This document shows positions 8,281 through 16,743 of a DNA stretch of 64,000 bases, piece by piece. The notes under the pieces were generated by a model that saw only the letters and a program-made list of their open reading frames with translations, was not told the DNA's origin and did no database searches. The position numbers were made by a program, and so were the translations under genes. How positions within the stretch are numbered: the first letter of the stretch is position 1; each line of letters opens with the position of its first letter. Origin of the DNA: Streptomyces zhihengii (GTDB taxonomy: Bacteria > Actinomycetota > Actinomycetes > Streptomycetales > Streptomycetaceae); NCBI RefSeq assembly GCF_016919245.1, contig NZ_JAFEJA010000001.1:4541501-4605500 (forward strand), in the 5' to 3' direction.

Positions 8281-9207
8281 TCAGCCGGTGGCGGATCGTT
8301 CCGTCACCGTGACGCGCCCCAGCAGCTCCTCGTAGGCCGCGGTGTCGTACTCGCCCGCGGCCGGTGCGAGGACGGTCGCCGCCGACAGGGCGACCGCGCG
8401 CGCCAGGCGCTCCGGCCAGGGCAGGCCCTCCACCAGGCCGGAGAGCAGTCCCGCGACCGCGGAGTCGCCCGCGCCGGTCGGGTTGCCCGCCACCGGGGCC
8501 GGCGGCGCGGCCTGCCAGAGGCCGTCGGGGGTGGCGGCGAGCAGGCCGTCGGGGCCCAGTGAGCCGACGACGGCGTGGGCGCCGCGGCGCCGGGCGTCCC
8601 GCACCGCGCGCCGCGGCTCGCGGGAGCCGGTGAGACGGGCGAGTTCCTCGGCGTTGGGCTTGACCAGGTCGGGCCGGGCGGCGACGCCCCGGAGGAGCGG
8701 CTCCCCGCTGGTGTCCAGCAGCACCGGGACGTCCGCGGCGCGGGCGCGGCGGACGAGGTCGGCGTAGGCGCCGACGTGGACGCCTGGCGGGAGGCTGCCG
8801 CAGAGGGCGACCGCGGCGGCGTCCGCCAGCAGGCCCTCGTAGGCGCCGAGGAAGGCGGACCACTCGGCGGCGGTGACGGCCGGACCGGGCTCGTTGAGCT
8901 GGGTGGTGTCGCCGCTGGTGCCGTCGACGACCGCGAGGGTGCGGCGGGTGGTGCCGGCGACGGGCACCAGGGCGTCGCGCAGGGGCAGCGGGGCGAGCAT
9001 CTCGCGCAGCGCGTCGCCGGTGCGGCCGCCGGCGAAGCCGGTGACGACGGTGTCGTGGCCCAGGGCCGCGAGGACCCGTGCCACGTTGAGGCCCTTGCCG
9101 CCGGGGCGCTCCTCGACGCCGGCCACCCGGTGGGTGGCGTGCGGGGTGAGGGCCGGGACCCGGTAGGTGATGTCCAGGGCGGCGTTGAGCGTGACCGTCA
9201 GGATCAC
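8281..9207 (-). CDS. PfkB-family sugar(-phosphate) kinase, 1-phosphofructokinase-like
   Basis: A 308-residue ribokinase/PfkB-family kinase. It begins VILTVTLNAALDITYRVP, the typical 1-phosphofructokinase/tagatose-6-phosphate kinase start, has the first PfkB signature around GGKGLNVARVLAALG, and the second with the catalytic Asp in NPTGAGDSAVAGLL. GTG 9207 is chosen for the family-typical start and an AGAGG about 8 nt upstream. It lies downstream of nagK-nagA on the same strand but is separated by a 52-bp hairpin, so it has its own promoter. Likely phosphorylates fructose-1-P, tagatose-6-P or a related aminosugar-derived phosphate; the substrate cannot be decided from sequence. Confidence 0.85.
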   Translation of the reverse strand: MILTVTLNAALDITYRVPALTPHATHRVAGVEERPGGKGLNVARVLAALGHDTVVTGFAGGRTGDALREMLAPLPLRDALVPVAGTTRRTLAVVDGTSGDTTQLNEPGPAVTAAEWSAFLGAYEGLLADAAAVALCGSLPPGVHVGAYADLVRRARAADVPVLLDTSGEPLLRGVAARPDLVKPNAEELARLTGSREPRRAVRDARRRGAHAVVGSLGPDGLLAATPDGLWQAAPPAPVAGNPTGAGDSAVAGLLSGLVEGLPWPERLARAVALSAATVLAPAAGEYDTAAYEELLGRVTVTERSATG

Positions 9208-9265
9208 CCGTACACCTCTTTGGGAAGCGTCTGCTGTGCTCGTACGGGTCCTGATCATGCCAAAC

Positions 9266-9317
9266 GGAGGGCGGTCGGCCCAAGAGCCGCCGTCCGGCCC
9301 GGGGCCGGCCGCCCTCC
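9266..9317 (-). terminator. Terminator after the nagKA operon
   Basis: 16-bp inverted repeat with one mismatch (ggagggcggtcggccc / gggccggccgccctcc) separated by 20 nt, 58 bp past the nagA stop. Confidence 0.6.
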
Positions 9318-9374
9318 GTCGCGTCGCTGTTCCGCGCCGTGCTGTCGCTGCCTCGGGCGCCTGCCCGGGGCGCC

Positions 9375-10529
9375 TCAGCCGGCCTGCGGGTCGACCACCC
9401 AGGCGCCCCGGCGCATCACGCCCTTGAGCCGGAAGTCCTCGTCCAGGACGACGAGGTCGGCGTCCTTGCCCGGCTCCAGGGAGCCGATCCGGTCCCAGGC
9501 GCCGAGCAGCTTCGCCGGGTTGGCGGAGATCGCCCGGACGACGTCCTCCACGGGGATCCGGTCGACGGTGACCGCACGGCGGAACGCGGTGTCCTGGGTG
9601 AGCGTGGAGCCGGCGATCGAGTCGCCCTCGACCAGCCGGGCCACCCCGTCCCTGACCTCGACGGCCAGCGGCCCGAGCTGGTAGCGGCCGTCGCCGAAGC
9701 CCGCCGCGTCCATGGCGTCGGTGATGAACGCGACGCGGCCGGCGCCCGCGGCGTTGAAGGCGAGCTCCAGCGCGGCGGGGTGCAGGTGGACGCCGTCGTT
9801 GATCAGCTCGACGGTGACCCGCTCGTCCTCCAGCAGGGCGGCGATCGGCCCGGGCGCGCGGTGGCCGAGGGCGGGCATCGCGTTGAAGAGGTGGGTGGCG
9901 ACGGTGGCGCCGGCGTCGATCGCCTCGGCGGTCTGCTCGTAGGTGGCGTCCGTGTGGCCGATCGCGGCGATCACGCCGTGCTCGGCCAGCAGCCGCACCG
10001 AGTCGATGCCGCCGGGCAGTTCGGTGGCGAGGGTGACCATCTTCGCGGTGCCGCGGGCGGCGTCGAGCAGCTTGCGGACCTCGGCCGGGTCGGGGTCGCG
10101 CAGCAGGGACTCGCTGTGGGCGCCCTTGCGGCAGGGCGAGATGAACGGGCCCTCGAAGTGGATGCCGGCGAGGTCGCCCTGCTCGACGAGTTCGGAGAGG
10201 AACCCGGCTCGGTGGGCGAGGAAGTCCATCTCGCCGGTGACCGTGGAGGCGACCAGGGTGGTCGTGCCGTGCCGGCGGTGGGTGTCGACGCCCTTGAGCA
10301 CCTCCTCGGCCGTGCCGGAGGTGAAGGAGGCGCCGCCGCCGCCGTGGTTGTGGATGTCGACGAAGCCGGGGACGAGCCAGTGGCCGGACAGGTCGGTCAC
10401 GGGGGCGTCGGCGCCCGCTGCGCCGGCGATCCTCGTGCCCTCGACGACGACCCGTCCGTTCTCGACGGTCCCGGTCGGAAGCACCACGCGGGCTCCGGCC
10501 AGAACGGTGGCTGTGGCGCGAGCGGCCAT
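9375..10529 (-). CDS. nagA: N-acetylglucosamine-6-phosphate deacetylase NagA
   Basis: A 384-residue amidohydrolase that converts GlcNAc-6-P to glucosamine-6-P and acetate, the first committed step of aminosugar catabolism. Visible are the metal-binding HxH in PGFVDIHNHGGGG, GIHFEGPFISPCRKGAH with the metal-ligand Glu, GHTDATYEQ and THLFNAM, and the catalytic Asp in FITDAMDAAG. Length and motif order are complete. Its ATG overlaps the stop of the upstream ROK kinase (TGATG), giving a translationally coupled nagK-nagA pair. The dre box upstream of nagK indicates DasR repression relieved by glucosamine-6-P. Confidence 0.95.
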   Translation of the reverse strand: MAARATATVLAGARVVLPTGTVENGRVVVEGTRIAGAAGADAPVTDLSGHWLVPGFVDIHNHGGGGASFTSGTAEEVLKGVDTHRRHGTTTLVASTVTGEMDFLAHRAGFLSELVEQGDLAGIHFEGPFISPCRKGAHSESLLRDPDPAEVRKLLDAARGTAKMVTLATELPGGIDSVRLLAEHGVIAAIGHTDATYEQTAEAIDAGATVATHLFNAMPALGHRAPGPIAALLEDERVTVELINDGVHLHPAALELAFNAAGAGRVAFITDAMDAAGFGDGRYQLGPLAVEVRDGVARLVEGDSIAGSTLTQDTAFRRAVTVDRIPVEDVVRAISANPAKLLGAWDRIGSLEPGKDADLVVLDEDFRLKGVMRRGAWVVDPQAG

Positions 10530-11461
10530 CAGTCGGTTACCTCCGTGGCGAGTAGATCCCAGGCGAGCAGCCCTGCGCCCAGGCATCCGGCGGTGTCCCC
10601 GAGGGCCGCCGGGACGATCGCGGGCAGTTTCTGGAAGGTGACGCGTTCCTCGACCGCCGCCCGCAGCGGTGTGAACAAGGTTTCCCCCGCTTCGGCGAGC
10701 CCGCCACCGATGATCAGGGTCCGGGGGTCCAGCAGGGTGAGCGCGGTGACCAGGCCGTCGGCGAGGGCGTCGACCGCCTCCTGCCAGACGGCGACCGCCC
10801 GTTCGTCGCCCGACGCGACGGCCTTCGCGCAGTCGGCGGCGTCGGCCGCCGGGTCGCCGGACGCGGCGGCCCAGGCGCGGGTGACGGCGGCGGCGGAGGC
10901 CAGGGTCTCCAGACAGCCGCGGCGGCCGCAGCCGCACTCGGGGCCGTCGGGGCGCACGGTGATGTGCCCGATCTCGCCCGCGCTGCCGTGCGCCCCGGCC
11001 TCGATGGCGCCGTCGATCCCGATGGCGCCCGCGATGCCGGTGCCGAGGGGGACGAAGAAGAAGCGGTCGGCGCCCCGGCCGGCCCCGATGCGGCCTTCGG
11101 CGAGACCGCCGGTGCGGACGTCGTGGCCGAGCGCGACGGGGATGGCGCCGAGCCGGTCGCTCAGCAGCTTCCGCAGCGGTACGTCGCGCCAGCCGAGGTT
11201 CGCGGCGTAGACGGCGACGCCCGCCTCGGCGTCGACGATGCCCGGCACGGCCACGCCGGCGGCCTCCGCGGGCTGCCCGAGGTGGGTGACGCCGTGCGCG
11301 CGGAGGTCCTCGGCGAAACCGAGGATCGACTCCACGACGGCGTCGGCGCCGCGCTCCCGCCCGGTCGCCCGCCGCGCCTCGTGCAGCAGGGTCCCGTCCG
11401 CGCCGACGAGGGCGGCCTTCATACCGGTGCCGCCCACATCGAGGGCGATGACATGTCTCAC
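10529..11461 (-). CDS. nagK: ROK-family N-acetylglucosamine/glucose kinase (NagK)
   Basis: A 310-residue sugar kinase. The N-terminal phosphate loop is DVGGTGMKAALV; the ROK sugar-binding and zinc region is GHITV followed by the CxCGRRGC cluster (ECGCGRRGCLE), and the C-terminal adenosine loop is IIGGGLAEAGE. It is coupled to nagA by a 1-nt overlap, so it probably phosphorylates intracellular GlcNAc for NagA. GTG 11461 starts the conserved MRHVIALDVGG. A DasR-type operator lies 28-43 bp upstream. Specificity for GlcNAc rather than glucose is inferred from operon context. Confidence 0.88.
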   Translation of the reverse strand: MRHVIALDVGGTGMKAALVGADGTLLHEARRATGRERGADAVVESILGFAEDLRAHGVTHLGQPAEAAGVAVPGIVDAEAGVAVYAANLGWRDVPLRKLLSDRLGAIPVALGHDVRTGGLAEGRIGAGRGADRFFFVPLGTGIAGAIGIDGAIEAGAHGSAGEIGHITVRPDGPECGCGRRGCLETLASAAAVTRAWAAASGDPAADAADCAKAVASGDERAVAVWQEAVDALADGLVTALTLLDPRTLIIGGGLAEAGETLFTPLRAAVEERVTFQKLPAIVPAALGDTAGCLGAGLLAWDLLATEVTD

Positions 11462-11488
11462 GGGGACAGTGTTCCCCCTGGACGGGGA

Positions 11489-11504
11489 ATAGGTCTAGTC
11501 CACT
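11489..11504. promoter_or_regulatory. DasR-responsive element (dre) upstream of nagKA
   Basis: ATAGGTCTAGTCCACT matches the 16-bp dre consensus (ACTGGTCTAGACCACT type) at 13 of 16 positions, including the GGTCTAG core. It sits just upstream of nagK and within the gap shared with the divergent lipoprotein gene. DasR is the GntR-family master regulator of aminosugar use in Streptomyces. Confidence 0.85.
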
Positions 11505-11711
11505 TACCGAGATTGTTACCAGTGCATACAAACGGGGGAACCGAGCGCCCCTCGTGCGCCGGGGCGCACGTTGCCGAAGCGAGACCGACAGTGGTGTAGA
11601 CCTCATGGGGCCGCATGGGAGAATCTACGTTCGTTCCGCAGGGCGTCACGGGGGATGACTCGTACCGAACGGGGCATGTCACGCAACCAACGGCAGAGGG
11701 TGGGGAGAACC

Positions 11712-12983
11712 GTGAAGCGGCCCTTCATAGGTCTGACCGCGGCGGCCGCCGCACTTGGCATGACGGTCTCGCTGGCCGGCTGCGGCGGTGACAGCGGATC
11801 GGACGCCGTCACCCTCCGGCTGGTCGCCGCCGACTACGACGTCGCGGGCGGCGAGAGCAGCAAGAAGTACTGGGCGGACCTCACCGCGGCGTTCGAGGCC
11901 GAGCACCCCGGCATCGAGGTCGACGTCCGCATCGAGTCCTGGAACGACGTCGACCGCACGGTCGCCGAGATGGTCGAGGCCGGGGACGCCCCCGACATCG
12001 CGCAGATCGGCGCCTACGCCGACTACGCGGCGGACGACCTGCTCTACTCCGCGGACGAACTGCTCTCCATCCCCGTCCAGTCTAACTTCCTCGTCCCGCT
12101 GACCGACGCCGGCGAGCAGCAGCGCACCCAGTACGGGCTGCCGTTCGCCGCCTCCACGCGGCTGCTCTTCTACAACAAGGAACTGTTCGCGGAGGCGGGC
12201 ATCGACGAGGCCCCGCAGACCTGGACCGAACTCGCCGCGGACGCCCGCAGGCTCAAGTCCCGCACCGACGCGGAGTACCCCTTCGCGCTGCCGCTCGGCC
12301 CGGAGGAGGCCCAGGCGGAGACGATGATGTGGCTGCTCAGCGGGGGCGCGGGCTACACCGACGCGGTCGACACCTACCAGATCGACTCCAAGGCCAACAT
12401 CGCCACCTTCGAGTGGCTCCGGGACAACCTGGTCGAGCCCGGGCTGACCGGTCCGGTCGCCCCCGCCGAGCTCAACCGCAAGGACGCGTTCGCGGCGTTC
12501 ACCCGGGGCGAGGTCGGCATGCTCAACGGCCACCCCTCGCTGATGCAGGCCGCGCGGAACAAGGGCGTCGAGGTCGGAGCCGTCGCCCTGCCGGGGCGGG
12601 ACGGCCAGGCCAAGGCGTCCATGGGCGTCGCCGACTGGATCATGGGCTTCAAGGAGAACGGGCACCGCGAGGAGATCGGCGAGTTCCTGGACTTCGTCTT
12701 CAGCGACGAGAACGTCCTCGCCTTCGCGGGCCAGAACGACCTGCTGCCGGTGACGGTGTCCGCCTCCGAGGCGATGGAGCAGGACCCGGAGCACCGGGAC
12801 CTGCGGGAGTTCCTCGCGGAGCTGCCGGAGTCGGTCCTGCCGCCGGTCGGCAAGACGTCGTGGGCGGCGGTCAGCGAGAGCGTGAAGAAGAAGGTCGGCA
12901 CCGCGGTCGCGCCCGGCGGGAGCCCGGCGGCGACGCTCGGGGCGATCCAGCGGGACGCGTCGGCCGCGGAGGCGGCGGAGTAG
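11712..12983 (+). CDS. ABC-transporter solute-binding lipoprotein (sugar type)
   Basis: A 423-residue family-1 extracellular solute-binding protein. It starts with a lipoprotein signal peptide (VKRPFIGLTAAAAALGM..., lipobox SLAGC), then the two-lobe fold recognised by AFEAEHPGIEVDV, DIAQIGAYADY, a hinge-region FYNKELFAEAGI...TWTEL, and FTRGEVGMLNGHPSL. GTG 11712 is preceded by ggggag; in-frame ATGs upstream (for example 11676) would precede the signal peptide with hydrophilic sequence. No permease or ATPase gene is adjacent, so it is an orphan binding protein. The divergent nagKA pair and the shared dre box suggest an aminosugar or its oligomer as ligand; this is inference. Confidence 0.88.
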   Translation: MKRPFIGLTAAAAALGMTVSLAGCGGDSGSDAVTLRLVAADYDVAGGESSKKYWADLTAAFEAEHPGIEVDVRIESWNDVDRTVAEMVEAGDAPDIAQIGAYADYAADDLLYSADELLSIPVQSNFLVPLTDAGEQQRTQYGLPFAASTRLLFYNKELFAEAGIDEAPQTWTELAADARRLKSRTDAEYPFALPLGPEEAQAETMMWLLSGGAGYTDAVDTYQIDSKANIATFEWLRDNLVEPGLTGPVAPAELNRKDAFAAFTRGEVGMLNGHPSLMQAARNKGVEVGAVALPGRDGQAKASMGVADWIMGFKENGHREEIGEFLDFVFSDENVLAFAGQNDLLPVTVSASEAMEQDPEHRDLREFLAELPESVLPPVGKTSWAAVSESVKKKVGTAVAPGGSPAATLGAIQRDASAAEAAE

Positions 12984-13067
12984 GCCGGGGCGTGCCGCGG
13001 TGCAGGCCGGGGCGTGCCCCGGAGTAGGCCGCGGAGGCGGCGGAGCAGGCCGGGGCGTGCCGCGGTG
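12962..13067 (+). repeat. 65-bp direct duplication over the lipoprotein gene 3' end
   Basis: A 41-bp segment at 12962-13002, which contains the last codons and TAG stop of the lipoprotein gene, recurs at 13027-13067 with one change, which turns the TAG into CAG. Period 65 bp. It looks like a recent tandem duplication downstream of the coding end. Confidence 0.75.
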
Positions 13068-13166
13068 GGCCCCGGGTGGCGGCTTCCGGCCGGTTCGGCG
13101 GCCTCGGCGCGGGCCGGGCGGGGCCGTTCCGTGCCGGGTGTCGGGGGGCGGGGCTAGGTTGGTGGG

Positions 13167-13424
13167 ATGACCGAGGAGTCCGGCGGCGGCGCGGGGAACG
13201 GGGCGCTCAGTGAGCGGGAGAGCGCTGTTCTCGCCATGGAGCAGCGCTCGTGGCCGGGGCCCGGGGCCAAGGAGCGGGCGATCAGGGAGCAGCTCGGGAT
13301 GTCGCCCGTGCGCTACTACCAGCTGCTCAACGCCCTGCTCGACGACCGGCGGGCCCTCGCCCACGACCCGGTGACCGTCAACCGGCTTCGCCGTGTGAGG
13401 GACGCGAGGAGAAGTCGCCGATAG
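13167..13424 (+). CDS. DUF3263 family small helix-turn-helix protein
   Basis: 85 residues. The core LSERESAVLAMEQRSWPGPGAKERAIREQLGMSPVRYYQLLNALLD is the actinobacterial DUF3263 domain, which looks like a sigma-region-4/HTH fold (helix, turn, then recognition helix SPVRYYQLLNALL), so DNA binding is plausible. The function is not established. otsB begins 11 bp downstream, so the two are likely co-transcribed. ATG 13167 is chosen; the ribosome site is weak. Confidence 0.85.
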   Translation: MTEESGGGAGNGALSERESAVLAMEQRSWPGPGAKERAIREQLGMSPVRYYQLLNALLDDRRALAHDPVTVNRLRRVRDARRSRR

Positions 13425-13434
13425 GGTCGGTGAC

Positions 13435-14283
13435 ATGGGCAGCTCCCCGTACGCACACACCATGCCGACGCCGTCCACTCCCGAGGGCCGTGACGGCCTG
13501 GCGGCGATCCTCGACCGGCCGGCCGGCACCGTCGTCGCCCTCGACTTCGACGGCACCCTCGCCGACATCGTCCCCGACCCCGAACAGGCCCGCGCCCACG
13601 AGCGCGCCGTCCCCGCGCTGGCCGCGCTCGCGCCCCGGGTGGGCTCGGTCGTCGTCATCACCGGCCGGCCCGCCGGGGTCGCCGTGCGCTACGGCGGCTT
13701 CGCCGGGGTCGAGGGCCTCGACGGCCTGGTGGTCCTCGGCCACTACGGCGCCGAACGCTGGGACGCGGCCACCGGCACCGTGACCGCGCCCGCGCCGCAC
13801 CCCGGGGTCGCCGCCGTCCGCGCGGAACTGCCCGGGTTCCTGGACGCGATCGGGGCGTGGCAGGGCACCTGGATCGAGGAGAAGGGCCGCGCGGTCGCGG
13901 TCCACACCCGCCGCGCGGAGGACCCGCAGGCGGCGTTCGACGCGCTGCGGGAGCCGCTGGCGTCGCTGGCGTCCCGCCACGGGCTGGTCCTGGAGCCGGG
14001 CCGCATGGTCCTCGAACTGCGGCCCCCGGGCATGGACAAGGGCGTGGCGCTCGCCGAGTACGTGCGAGAGGTGGGGGCGACGTCCGTCCTCTACGCCGGG
14101 GACGACCTCGGCGACCTCGCGGCGTACACGGCGGTCGACAAGCTGCGCTCGGACGGGACGCCGGGGGTGCTGGTGTGCAGCGGCGACGAGGTGCCGGAGC
14201 TGGGGGAGCGGGCGGACGTGGTGGTGGCGGGACCGGGGGCGGTCGCCGACCTCTTGTCGGCCCTCGCCGAACGCCTCCCCTAG
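13435..14283 (+). CDS. otsB: Trehalose-6-phosphate phosphatase OtsB
   Basis: A 282-residue HAD-superfamily phosphatase removing phosphate from trehalose-6-P. Motif I is ALDFDGTLADI (nucleophile Asp), motif II VVITGRPA, then the OtsB segment GHYGAERWD, a cap region (WIEEKGRAVAVHTRRA), motif III with the Lys in PPGMDKGVAL, and motif IV YAGDDLGDLAAY. It is complete in length. The alternative start is ATG 13462 (MPTPSTPEG). otsA lies opposite, converging across a long palindrome, giving a two-step trehalose route split over two transcripts. Confidence 0.92.
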   Translation: MGSSPYAHTMPTPSTPEGRDGLAAILDRPAGTVVALDFDGTLADIVPDPEQARAHERAVPALAALAPRVGSVVVITGRPAGVAVRYGGFAGVEGLDGLVVLGHYGAERWDAATGTVTAPAPHPGVAAVRAELPGFLDAIGAWQGTWIEEKGRAVAVHTRRAEDPQAAFDALREPLASLASRHGLVLEPGRMVLELRPPGMDKGVALAEYVREVGATSVLYAGDDLGDLAAYTAVDKLRSDGTPGVLVCSGDEVPELGERADVVVAGPGAVADLLSALAERLP

Positions 14284-14481
14284 CGGGGTCTCCCGCCTCG
14301 GGGGCGCTGCCCCCGAGCCCCCGCGCCTCAATCTCCCCCTACGGCCTGGCGGCCGTGGGAGGTGCCCCCATGCGGGGCTGGGATGGTGTGGCCGCCCCTG
14401 TACCGCCGGCGGGTCTGACTTGAGCCTGCGCTGCCGGGGAGCGCGGCGTCTTTGCGGGGGCGCTGCCCCCGGACCCCCGCG
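14284..14481. other. otsB 3' intergenic, degenerate repeat remnants
   Basis: GC-rich non-coding stretch with two partial copies of the gcgctgcccccg(g/a)(g/a)cccccgcgcctcaa motif also found next to the palindrome. No gene is visible. Confidence 0.4.
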
Positions 14482-14530
14482 CCTCAAGCGCCGGCGGGGC
14501 TGACAATGTCAGCCCCGCCGGCGCTTGAGG
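14482..14530. terminator. Perfect 24-bp palindrome between otsB and otsA
   Basis: Arms of 24 bp (from cctcaagcgccgg at 14482 to ccggcgcttgagg ending at 14530) flank a single A. It sits between convergent otsB and otsA and could end both transcripts; its core belongs to the intergenic repeat family seen elsewhere in this window. Confidence 0.8.
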
Positions 14531-14773
14531 CGACCGCGCGGAGCGCGGTGCGGGATCACGGGCGGACGCCCGGGACGGGACGGCGGGTGACACGCACCGG
14601 CCCGAAGGCCGGACGGCGCCGGCACTCGACGGACCCCGGCTGCCCGGGTAACGCTCCCGGTGCGGGACCGGTCACCTTGGGCAGCCCCCCGTGCGAGACG
14701 CCTCACCCCACCGCAAGCGCCCCGGCGCGGGACCCCGGTCACTCCGAGCGAGCGCGCCCCCGGCGCGCCCCCC

Positions 14774-16159
14774 TCACAGCGCGCGCAGCGCCTCCAGCTG
14801 GTCCAGGAACCAGCGGCGGGGTGGGAGGGCGGTGGCGGCGGCGGCGAGGTGTTCGGTGCGGTCGGCGCGGTCGGCGGGGGGCATGGTCAGGGCGCGATGG
14901 AGGGCGTCCGCCGTGGCCGTGACGTCGTACGGGTTGACGGTGATCGCGAACTCGCCCAGCTCCTCGTGGGCGCCCGCCTCGCGGGAGAGGACGAGGGCGC
15001 AGCCGGCGTCGGAGACGACGGGGACCTCCTTGGCGACCAGGTTCATGCCGTCGCGGATCGGGTTGACCAGGGCGACGTCGGCCATCCGGTACGCAGCGAG
15101 GGACCGGGCGAAGTCGTCCTTGACGTGCACCAGGACGGGCTGCCACCCGGGCGTCCCCCAGGTGTCGTTGATCTCCGCCGCCAGGCGGGACACCTCGGCG
15201 GTGTAGTCGCGGTAGACGGCGAGGTCCTGCCGGGACGGGTAGGCGAGGGCGATGTGCACGACGCGCTCGCGCCACTCGGGGCGGCTTTCGAGCAGCTCCC
15301 GGTAGGCGAGCAGCCCGCGCACGATGTTCTTGGACAGCTCGGTGCGGTCGACGCGGACGACGGTGCGGCGGTCGGGGCCGACGGCTTCGCGCAGTTCGGC
15401 GAGGCGCTCGTCGACGTCGGGGCGGTGGGCGCGTTCGCGCAGGAAGTCGGCGTCGGCGCCGAGGCCGTGCACGCCGGTCGCGGTGCGGCCGGTCCCGCCG
15501 ACGACGTGGTCGCAGCAGGCGGTGAAGGCGTCGGCCCAGCGCCGGGTGAGGAAGCCGAGCCGGTCGGCGCCGAGCATGCCGCGCAGCAGTTCCCCGGCGA
15601 TGTCGTCGGGCAGCAGGCCGAAGTACTCGGGCGGCGCCCACGGCGTGTGCGAGAAATGGCCGATTCGCAGGTCCGGGCGGAGCTCGCGCAGCATCCCGGG
15701 CGTCAGGGCCAGGTGGTAGTCCTGGACGAGGACGGCCGCTTCGGGGGCGGCCGCCTGGGCCAGGGCCTCGGCGAAGGCGCGGTTGTAGGCGCGGTAGGAG
15801 TCCCACTGGCGGCGGAACTCCTGGTCGAAGGCCGGTTCCAGCGGGGTCTGGTAGAGCATGTGGTGCACGAACCACAGGACCGAGTTCGCGATGCCGTTGT
15901 AGGCGTCGGTGTGGACCTGAGGGTCGATGTCGAGCATCCGGACGCCCGGCTCGCCCACCCCGCGCCGCACGGCCTCGCGGTCGCCGTCGCCGAGGGCGGC
16001 GCACACCCACAGGGACTGTTCGCCGGAGCCGATGGCGGAGAGGCCGGAGACGAGGCCGCCGCCCCCGCGGCGTGCTTCGAGTTCCCCGGCCTCGGTCGCC
16101 GTGTAGGAGACCGGGCCGCGGTTGGACGCGACGAGGATCTGGGCAAGGTCGGTGACCAT
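14774..16159 (-). CDS. otsA: Trehalose-6-phosphate synthase OtsA
   Basis: A 461-residue GT20 glycosyltransferase making trehalose-6-P from UDP/GDP-glucose and glucose-6-P. Diagnostic segments are ILVASNRGPVSY and the glycine loop RRGGGGLVSGL near the N-terminus, VLVQDYHLAL, IGHFSHTPWAPPEYF, and in the C-terminal half YRMADVALVNPIRDGMNLVAKE and LSREAGAHEEL, which bind the nucleotide sugar. Length and motifs are complete. The start is ATG 16159. It converges on otsB; an LAxTG protein and a glucosyl-phosphoglycerate synthase lie upstream on the same strand, making this an osmolyte-related neighbourhood. Confidence 0.95.
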   Translation of the reverse strand: MVTDLAQILVASNRGPVSYTATEAGELEARRGGGGLVSGLSAIGSGEQSLWVCAALGDGDREAVRRGVGEPGVRMLDIDPQVHTDAYNGIANSVLWFVHHMLYQTPLEPAFDQEFRRQWDSYRAYNRAFAEALAQAAAPEAAVLVQDYHLALTPGMLRELRPDLRIGHFSHTPWAPPEYFGLLPDDIAGELLRGMLGADRLGFLTRRWADAFTACCDHVVGGTGRTATGVHGLGADADFLRERAHRPDVDERLAELREAVGPDRRTVVRVDRTELSKNIVRGLLAYRELLESRPEWRERVVHIALAYPSRQDLAVYRDYTAEVSRLAAEINDTWGTPGWQPVLVHVKDDFARSLAAYRMADVALVNPIRDGMNLVAKEVPVVSDAGCALVLSREAGAHEELGEFAITVNPYDVTATADALHRALTMPPADRADRTEHLAAAATALPPRRWFLDQLEALRAL

Positions 16160-16216
16160 GTGGCGAACCTAGCCCGTGCCGGGTCCCCTCAAACGTGCGT
16201 GCGGCTGCGCCGCAGG

Positions 16217-16705
16217 TCAGTGGTCCCGTTTCCGGCCACGGGACGCCGCGACGGCGACCACGCCGGCGGCGGTGAGGCTGAGCGCGACCCCGCCCAGCAG
16301 CCAGAGCTGCTCGGCGGTGGACCCGGTCCGCGCGAGCTCGGCGGGGGCGGCGTGGGCGGTCTGCCCGCCCGAGGCGCCCGAGGCGGCCGAGGTGCCTGAA
16401 ACACCCGATGCGCCCGAAGCGGCCGATGCGCCCGGGGCGGCCTGCGCGTCCGGAGCGGTGAGGGCGGTAAGGGCGGTCCCGGCCGCCGCGTCCTCCGCGC
16501 CGGCGGGCGCGGCCACCGGCACCGGCCCCGGGGCGTCCACCGGGACGGGCACGGGCGCGGCGGCGGCCGGGGCGGGGGCGGCCGCGCCGAGGAGGGCGGT
16601 CGCGGTCACCGTGAGGGTGCCGAGGAGCCGGGCCGCCCGGGCGGGCGCGCGGCGGGCACGGGAGCGGCGGACGTCAGGGGTGAGGGCGTGCAGCACGGCG
16701 TACAT
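16217..16705 (-). CDS. Small LAxTG sortase-E-type surface protein
   Basis: 162 residues. A basic N-terminus and a hydrophobic segment with an Ala-Pro cleavage region (LLGTLTVTATALLGAAAPAPA) act as signal peptide. The middle is a low-complexity Ala/Pro/Val/Ser region with ASGASG-type repeats. The C-terminus has LARTG, a hydrophobic helix (LWLLGGVALSLTAAGVVAVA) and a basic tail RGRKRDH. LAxTG is the sorting signal used by class E sortases of Streptomyces. The mature protein would be only about 100 disordered residues attached to peptidoglycan; no functional domain is recognisable. No sortase gene is in the window. Confidence 0.75.
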   Translation of the reverse strand: MYAVLHALTPDVRRSRARRAPARAARLLGTLTVTATALLGAAAPAPAAAAPVPVPVDAPGPVPVAAPAGAEDAAAGTALTALTAPDAQAAPGASAASGASGVSGTSAASGASGGQTAHAAPAELARTGSTAEQLWLLGGVALSLTAAGVVAVAASRGRKRDH

Positions 16706-16743
16706 ACATCGGAAAGGTAGACAAAATGCCCGGCGGTGCCGGG

